Assembly (NCBI GenBank): GCA_002964805.2
Contig: PUDQ02000102.1
Span: 124,001-188,000, forward strand
Length of the DNA: 64,000 nt
Source of the DNA: Trametes villosa
Taxonomy: Eukaryota; Basidiomycota; Agaricomycetes; Polyporales; Polyporaceae
Direction of reading: 5' to 3'
This document shows, in pieces, positions 59,201 to 64,000 of the stretch; position 1 is the first letter of the stretch; every line of letters starts with the position of its first letter. The position numbers were made by a program, and so were the translations under genes. The notes under the pieces were generated by a model. The model made no database searches. It worked only from the letters and a program-made list of their open reading frames with translations, and was not told the DNA's origin.

Positions 59201-59860
59201 AAGGAAGCTCCAGCTGTATGTCAGAAACTCAATGCGCTCCGGTGCGAGGAGCTCCTGCAGTGTCCATCCGCGCGTATGCCATCTACTCCTGTAGAAGGGG
59301 TAAATCCTGTTCGCCCCAGGGATTCTGTCGTCGGGAACGTCCGCAAGGTAGACGTAGCACATATCCGACAGGCGATACCACTCGTACATCGAGTTGATCG
59401 CCTCCGAGAGCTCGGCGCTGCTCGACTTGTCGATGCAACAAGTGTCGTTCCAGACGAGATTGAAGCCAGCTTTGCGCGCAACCTTGCAGAGGCCCTTTAT
59501 CTTGTCCGAGAGTGGCGACTCGGCAGAGAATATGACACTGACTCCATCGGGGAGGTATGTGCACAAGACCTCAGAGAGTGTGGGGTAAGAGAAGATATCC
59601 CTAGGCTCGTTAGGGAAGGGCTCGTTCATCGTGTCGAAGTCGAATTCGAGAATCGGTGCTCGAGGCCAGTGGGCGGGATACGGTCCGCCAGGCTCCTCCC
59701 GCGCTGCCTTCACATCCGCTTGGATCCGCTGGACGTCGTCGAACGTCTGCTCGCCGCCTTCCTCGGGAGTCCGCCACACGTGGGACAGGATGGCGTACCG
59801 GACCTCCTTCGGGTCGCTATGACACTCAAACTCGCCCGTCCAGGTGTTCAGCAAGCGCAT
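56209..59860 (-). CDS. HET-9: long HET / DUF8212-like protein with extra exons, basic patch and coiled coil
   Basis: Predicted 1128-residue protein, the longest of the array. Exons are 59860-57611, 57541-56984, 56914-56786, 56730-56322 and 56249-56209; introns are 69, 69, 55 and 72 bases with GT..AG ends and the phases close exactly. The start is MRLLNTWTGEF, as in HET-1, whose leader it shares. HET (YAILSHVW, LVWNDTCCIDKSSSAEL, GWTLQELLAPERIEFL) and DUF8212-like (YSLMGLFGVHMSPIYGEG) parts are intact. Exon 2 adds about 186 residues of low-complexity sequence not seen in HET-1 to -5 (SYSYERCYPDIDD, then NPDDDDAFQDG). Exon 3 encodes two basic clusters (ARKRRRS and EAKRARM), a candidate bipartite nuclear signal. 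Exon 4 carries the coiled coil (LESVDALRRENSALRAQ onward, about 1056-1110), and exon 5 matches the last exon of the paralogues. The exon 2 donor (GTGCGG) is the weakest point. Confidence 0.82.
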
Positions 59861-59964
59861 TCTGCGAATGGTGTTACGGATTGGTGAGCAATAAGTTCTC
59901 TGCGTCGCATCCGTACCACCTACATAGTCGGGCTCCTCGGCGAGTTTGTGCTTCACAGAGAGTA

Positions 59965-60055
59965 GGAATGTGGAGAGGGGAGGAAGGGCTGACAGCGTGC
60001 CCGATACGCGTGTGGTGGTTACGCACACCGGGGGTCGAGGGCTATATACCGCTCC
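59965..60055 (-). promoter_or_regulatory. Conserved HET-array promoter of HET-9
   Basis: TATATAG-type box (complement of 60042-60049) and ACGCGT at 60006-60011, with the rest of the box very like that of HET-1. The CGG flank is lost (GTGGTGG). Confidence 0.55.
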
Positions 60056-61045
60056 CCGTCGATACGGTACACGCCTGCAACATGCTGAGAAGTGCGGGGA
60101 GAAGCGCCCGCGTTCATTCATCTAAGAAAGTTCTGTCCACCACACCCCGGAGACGCCCGCCCGTAATGCCGCTCTTTCACTGTCGCACCACCGAACCTCC
60201 GAGTTCTGCTTCAGCATCGTTAGCATTGGACGAGGGGAGCAATTGGACGAAGGATAACACTGTACTTACCCATCTCTCAAGCGAGCGGCCGTACGCGTGC
60301 GTGCGGCGGTGAGTACTGCTTGAGCTACCTACCCTGGCCGGGGGCTCCTCGAGTCCTCGCGTACAGGATCCGGATCAACCCAGCCTCGCGCAGTGCTTCC
60401 ATTCTTGTCTGTCCACCACACGTGTGATATCAATCTTCTGTCGTTGACCCGCGCCCGCACACGGGACCGGATTCGGACGCCAGGTTGCTGTGAGGCAGTC
60501 CGCATACGGGCGCACGACCGCGGCGTGGCATCGCTGAGACGGTGGCTGTTCTGCATACACGAGCATGCGCTTCCCCCGACCCGGCGCGCGTGCAATCGAA
60601 GGCTTCACTGGCAGCGGTGCTATGCGAAGTAAGAAACGAGACAATGGTGGCGGCGTAACGTACAAGTTTGACGATGGTGTGGGATTGCGGCCCGAGTACA
60701 TTCGGCTAAACGACGTCGTGCATACCCGAGACGTCTCGTGTGGGCGGTCAGCCATCCTAATCTCTTCAAGGGGTTGTTCCTGAGCACCGACCTGATATAT
60801 GTATTAATTTCCGGCGTTGCGGCCTAGCCTCGGCGGAACTCACAGGCAAAAAGATGTTGACGGGCCAACTCTACAGATGAGCGCACGTTGGAAGTACGCG
60901 CGTGTCGTGTTCACGGTTGATGGCTCGATCCTCTCGACGAAAAAAATTGGTGCAGATAGGTTCCAGATATGTGACGTACCAACGTTGGTTATGGGGGAGG
61001 ACTAGCGCTTCGCCGTGGTTGGACATCGGGATAGCCATCCCAAGG
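60056..61045. other. Intergenic region between HET-9 and the DUF4470 gene
   Basis: No gene is supported. Blocks near 60370-60760 resemble upstream flanks of HET-2, -4 and -5 (24100-24600), so array-type DNA reaches to within about 250 bases of the DUF4470 gene. Confidence 0.5.
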
Positions 61046-63831
61046 CTAAGAGGTGTATTGAAGAGTACGCTCAGGGCGAGTGCTCGCGATCCATCGTGAA
61101 TTACTCACAGGGATCGGCCAGAGAGCGGTGTAGGGTACGATGTCCGACACCATGCTTCCGCTCAGGACGCGGGTGAGGAATTCGGAGAGCCAATGGCTCG
61201 GGAACCCGACGCGTTGGAGATGTATGAGCAGCGCAAAGAAGGCGACGAGGTTGTGCGGGAGGCGCACGGCGTGCGGGGGCGTCTGTGCACGGCCGGAGAT
61301 GAAGGTGTTGAAGAGGACGCGCGTGAGCCATGTCGTGAGCTCGTCGCGCGTAGCAAGCTCGTCGAGAGGACGCGGAAGGCTCAGTGAGCCGAGAACGAGG
61401 GTTCCCTTGAACATGACGACATTGGACTGTATGACACGGCATCCTAAAAACCGGGGCACGTCTCCGGGCAGTAGGAAGGAGTACCTGAATGGGCAACCTC
61501 AGTACGTGCGAGCACACAGCAGAATGGGTGAGCTCCATACGTGGCAAAGTAATTCTCATCATTCCCCCACGCAGGCAAATTGATCAAGCAGTTGCACGCC
61601 GTTCCCGCCTGCGCATCCTCGTCGAGGCTCGGAACTACGTAAATGGCGAGGTTGAGCACGCCGTTCGTGTAGTCCCTTGGCGTATCTGGATGAGTTGACA
61701 GTATCATGTAAGACTCAGGGATGACTCACGGAACGTTGCTGTGCCACATCCTCGTATATTTTTGAGGGAAGACCCCCGGGCGACCGAAGTTGCTCCCAAA
61801 AGTAGCCTTTGCAAGCACCTCCGAGAGCCCCCCGCTGATGAGCTCGACTACGACGCGCCCACTCAGGCTCCTGAGGGCCTCCGCGGCCTGATCGAAGAAC
61901 GCGCTCGCCACATCCCATGTGAGTACGTCGGCGCCCCCATTCGCCCCCGGCTTGCCCTTGCGCTCGCAGAAATCAGCCAAGAAGTGGACGGATTCGAACA
62001 TATCCATCCCCATAGGCCGATATCCGTCGCCCTCCGGATAGTACTTCGGGTCGTTGTACCGGGCGCACTATGGTAGGTTTGCTTAAGTCATGAGCGCCAT
62101 AGGTTTCAGTATAAGGACTGACGTGGAACGTTATGTTAGCTTTCTAGTCGTTATTGACGTGCTGCACCACCTGATCGACCAGCTGTCAGTCCCACTGTGA
62201 CACATGAGCATATAATAAGGCCAACCTGGCTGTGAGTCGCTTGCCCGACCATACCAGACGTCTTCAGCTGGCGCCAGGCTGCATCAAAGCCCGGATGACG
62301 GTGCTGCAGAGCCACAGGAGGGAGGAAGACCTTGGTCCTGTTGTACCACATAATCTCGCGACGCTGGACGGCCACGCTCGCCTCGCGGTGCAGACGTTCA
62401 ACATGCTCTCTTATATTGGCGTCAACGATCGCGCCGCCTCGCGCTCGGACAGCCCGCGACCCATGTGTGGAAGGCCGATAGGTGTCGAGACAGGCAGGGT
62501 CCGCAGCTTCGTCTCGTACATCCTGCTCCTCTCGAAGAAAGAGTCGCAGGACTCCTCCTGAGACAGCTCATCACCGCTGCCGAGCCGGGGCCCCGTGCCT
62601 TGCTGCCCGAAAGAACTGATGTGCGCATGCTGGGAAAGGACACGGCGGGTATCCTTGCGCGTGTTGAGCCAGTACTCGAGCGCCCGCTTCACCGCGGGAA
62701 TCGAGTCGGCGTCAAGGTGCAACCACGGTGGTAGGCTAGGGGGCGTCTCGGATAAACGCTCCCGAAGGTTTCGAGCGAGATTCATGAATCTAACATGTAA
62801 ACGTGTGAGTAGGCGAACATTGGCAGTGCGGGCGGATACCTACCGATCGTAGCAATAGCTGGGCATGACGACCGCAAGGAATGTGTACATGAGCGTCGCC
62901 TTGATTTCCACCCGGGCTACCGAGTTGGTTGACTCGTTATGGAGTAGCTTCAGCGTACAGAGATTACGGGCGACCATTGCAGGTTGTATGTCTAGCAGGG
63001 TCAAATGCGCATGGAATGCCGACTGGCGCGCCCTCGCGAGCCGTTTGTATCCTTGAAATAATCCCATGAGCGTCCCCAGGGCATGCCGACCTACAATGGT
63101 AAGCGTCTATGAGTGGTTGTTGACGGAAGGAAAGACATGATCGTATACCATCCCCCACACCGCCGAAAAGAAACGAGAGCTTTGACAGGTTTTCCGAAGA
63201 GATTTTGTCGACGTCAAGCGGGCACGGTTCTTCATGAGGAGACCAGCCTTGTGTGAGGTCAATGATGCGGTTCATGCCGATCTATGAGGGCGTTAGGGTT
63301 GTCACACCATAGGCAGGAAGCGTAAAGCGGACAGTGCAGTATTGTAATGCCTCGTCGCTACAGGAAATGTCAGTCGAAACCTTCATGAGAAAGAGACGCT
63401 GCTCACAGTTGCTGCGAGAAGTGAGGCATGCGCGCGAAATCATCTTGGCATTGGCTGCGTCTAGGGCCAGTGGATGTCGTGGCCTCCTTCTCTACCAACA
63501 CCCAGTCATACCAAGCACGGAGCAGTTCCTCGTTCGCTGTAGGCCCGCGGATTCGCAGTGCGCGCTGAACCGTTATTTTCCGCAAGGCTTCGATGGCCTC
63601 CTTGTGCTGCACCTCCGCGAGCGAGACCTTCTTGGCGCATACTCCCAGACACAGCGCCTTTGCGAGCCGGGTGGAGAGCTTGGTAACGAGAGCGTCCTCA
63701 TCTATGCAGCCGCGCAAGAGCGCCCATGCACGAAGGATGGCGGCGACGCAAGCTGTGTAGTCTCCCGCCTCGAAAAGTGCGGCGCTGAGGTTGGACGGGT
63801 GAACAGGGTCCGTGGGGTCGGAGTACTCTTC
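61046..63831 (-). CDS. DUF4470-family protein, 5' end probably outside the window, C-terminus probably lost
   Basis: Multi-exon minus-strand gene of a large Agaricomycete family of unknown function (DUF4470, often with a MYND zinc finger; recognised from memory of family patterns). Clear exons: 63831-63407 (EEYSDPTDPVHPSNLSAALF, opening just after a CAG acceptor), a 25-base exon 63357-63333, 63281-63149 (IGMNRIIDLTQGW), 63090-62844 (GRHALGTLMG, then LLDIQPAMVARNLC), 62789 onward (PPWLHLDADSIPAVKRAL), then exons around 62375-62240, 62050-61730 (WDVASAFFDQAAEALRSL, then YTRMWHSNVP), 61690-61560 and 61500-61070 (PRFLGCR, LPRPLDELATRDELTTWL, GFPSHWLSEFL). The joint near 62460-62360 is unclear and may hide a frameshift. 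After DIVPYTALWPIP the family normally continues, but the sequence reads into array-type DNA and stops at 61046 (or slightly beyond a GTGAGT at 61069). Confidence 0.7.
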
Positions 63832-64000
63832 CTGAGGGGTTTACTTAGTGAGATGGCCTGCCAGTTATGTATCCGTGCTTGCCTTGGCGTATAACACGGC
63901 TGCCCTGGAGGATGCGAAACGAATATGAGTCCCGGTCCAGGCCGGCCGTACCCTTTCAGATGGGTACGAACTTCCACATACTTTGAGAATTGGCCATTAC
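63832..64000. other. Intron or upstream sequence of the DUF4470 gene
   Basis: The sequence just before the first clear exon ends in CCCCTCAG and holds in-frame stops, so it is read as an intron; an upstream exon is expected beyond the window. A plus-strand frame at 63334-63894 overlaps the exon and is a shadow. Confidence 0.4.

Noticed and set aside
1..64000. CRISPR arrays, bacterial operons, prophage or rRNA
   Set aside because: No spaced short repeats, Shine-Dalgarno patterns or rRNA-like sequence were seen; intron-rich genes show a eukaryotic nuclear origin.

Overview
The window looks like a piece of a basidiomycete (Agaricomycete, probably polypore-type) nuclear genome. It is GC-rich, its genes carry many short introns of about 44-80 bases with GT..AG ends, and the gene families seen (HET plus DUF8212-like proteins, DUF4470-like proteins, Tc1/mariner elements) are typical of such fungi. 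No bacterial-style operons, ribosome binding sites, rRNA or CRISPR arrays are visible. All gene models were built by hand from paralogue comparison and splice signals.

The dominant feature is a head-to-tail array of nine HET-domain (heterokaryon incompatibility, allorecognition/cell-death) genes, all on the minus strand: HET-1 (690-3199), HET-2 (11918-14437), HET-3 (19145-21769), HET-4 (22916-23676, deletion pseudogene), HET-5 (35354-37938, pseudogene with a nonsense codon and a frameshift), HET-6 (41889-45103), HET-7 (46480-48948), HET-8 (50510-52573, a different HET subfamily) and HET-9 (56209-59860, the longest, with extra exons). Eight are paralogues with an N-terminal HET domain, a DUF8212-like segment and a long middle region. 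Most end in a leucine/alanine-rich coiled coil with a short last exon; HET-7 and the HET-4 remnant carry a different tail. Seven of the eight share a compact promoter block (ACGCGT-centred GC-rich motif, TATA box) followed by a leader intron whose acceptor lies one base before the start codon.

The gaps between HET genes are also paralogous. Blocks around 3.9-7.1 kb reappear near 15.2-18.5 kb and, in pieces, near 24-26, 33-35, 38-40, 45-46, 49-50, 53-55 and 60 kb. The array therefore grew by duplication of HET gene plus long intergenic DNA, then decayed. A block ending in the TGACGTCA palindrome recurs in at least six of these gaps.

The gap between HET-4 and HET-5 (26.3-33.2 kb) was invaded by transposons. 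The best is a 3,934-bp Tc1/mariner-type element (26519-30452) with about 82-bp terminal inverted repeats and TA on both sides. It carries an intact DD35E transposase and, convergent to it, an intact seven-exon gene for a 529-residue protein of unknown role. It sits inside a tRNA-like sequence with Pol III A and B boxes. A second TA-flanked, non-autonomous element of 996 bp lies at 32141-33136, and a diverged inverted-repeat relic lies between the two.

At the right edge (61.0-64 kb) is a multi-exon DUF4470-family gene on the minus strand that seems to lack its usual C-terminus where it meets the HET array, so this may be the array boundary.
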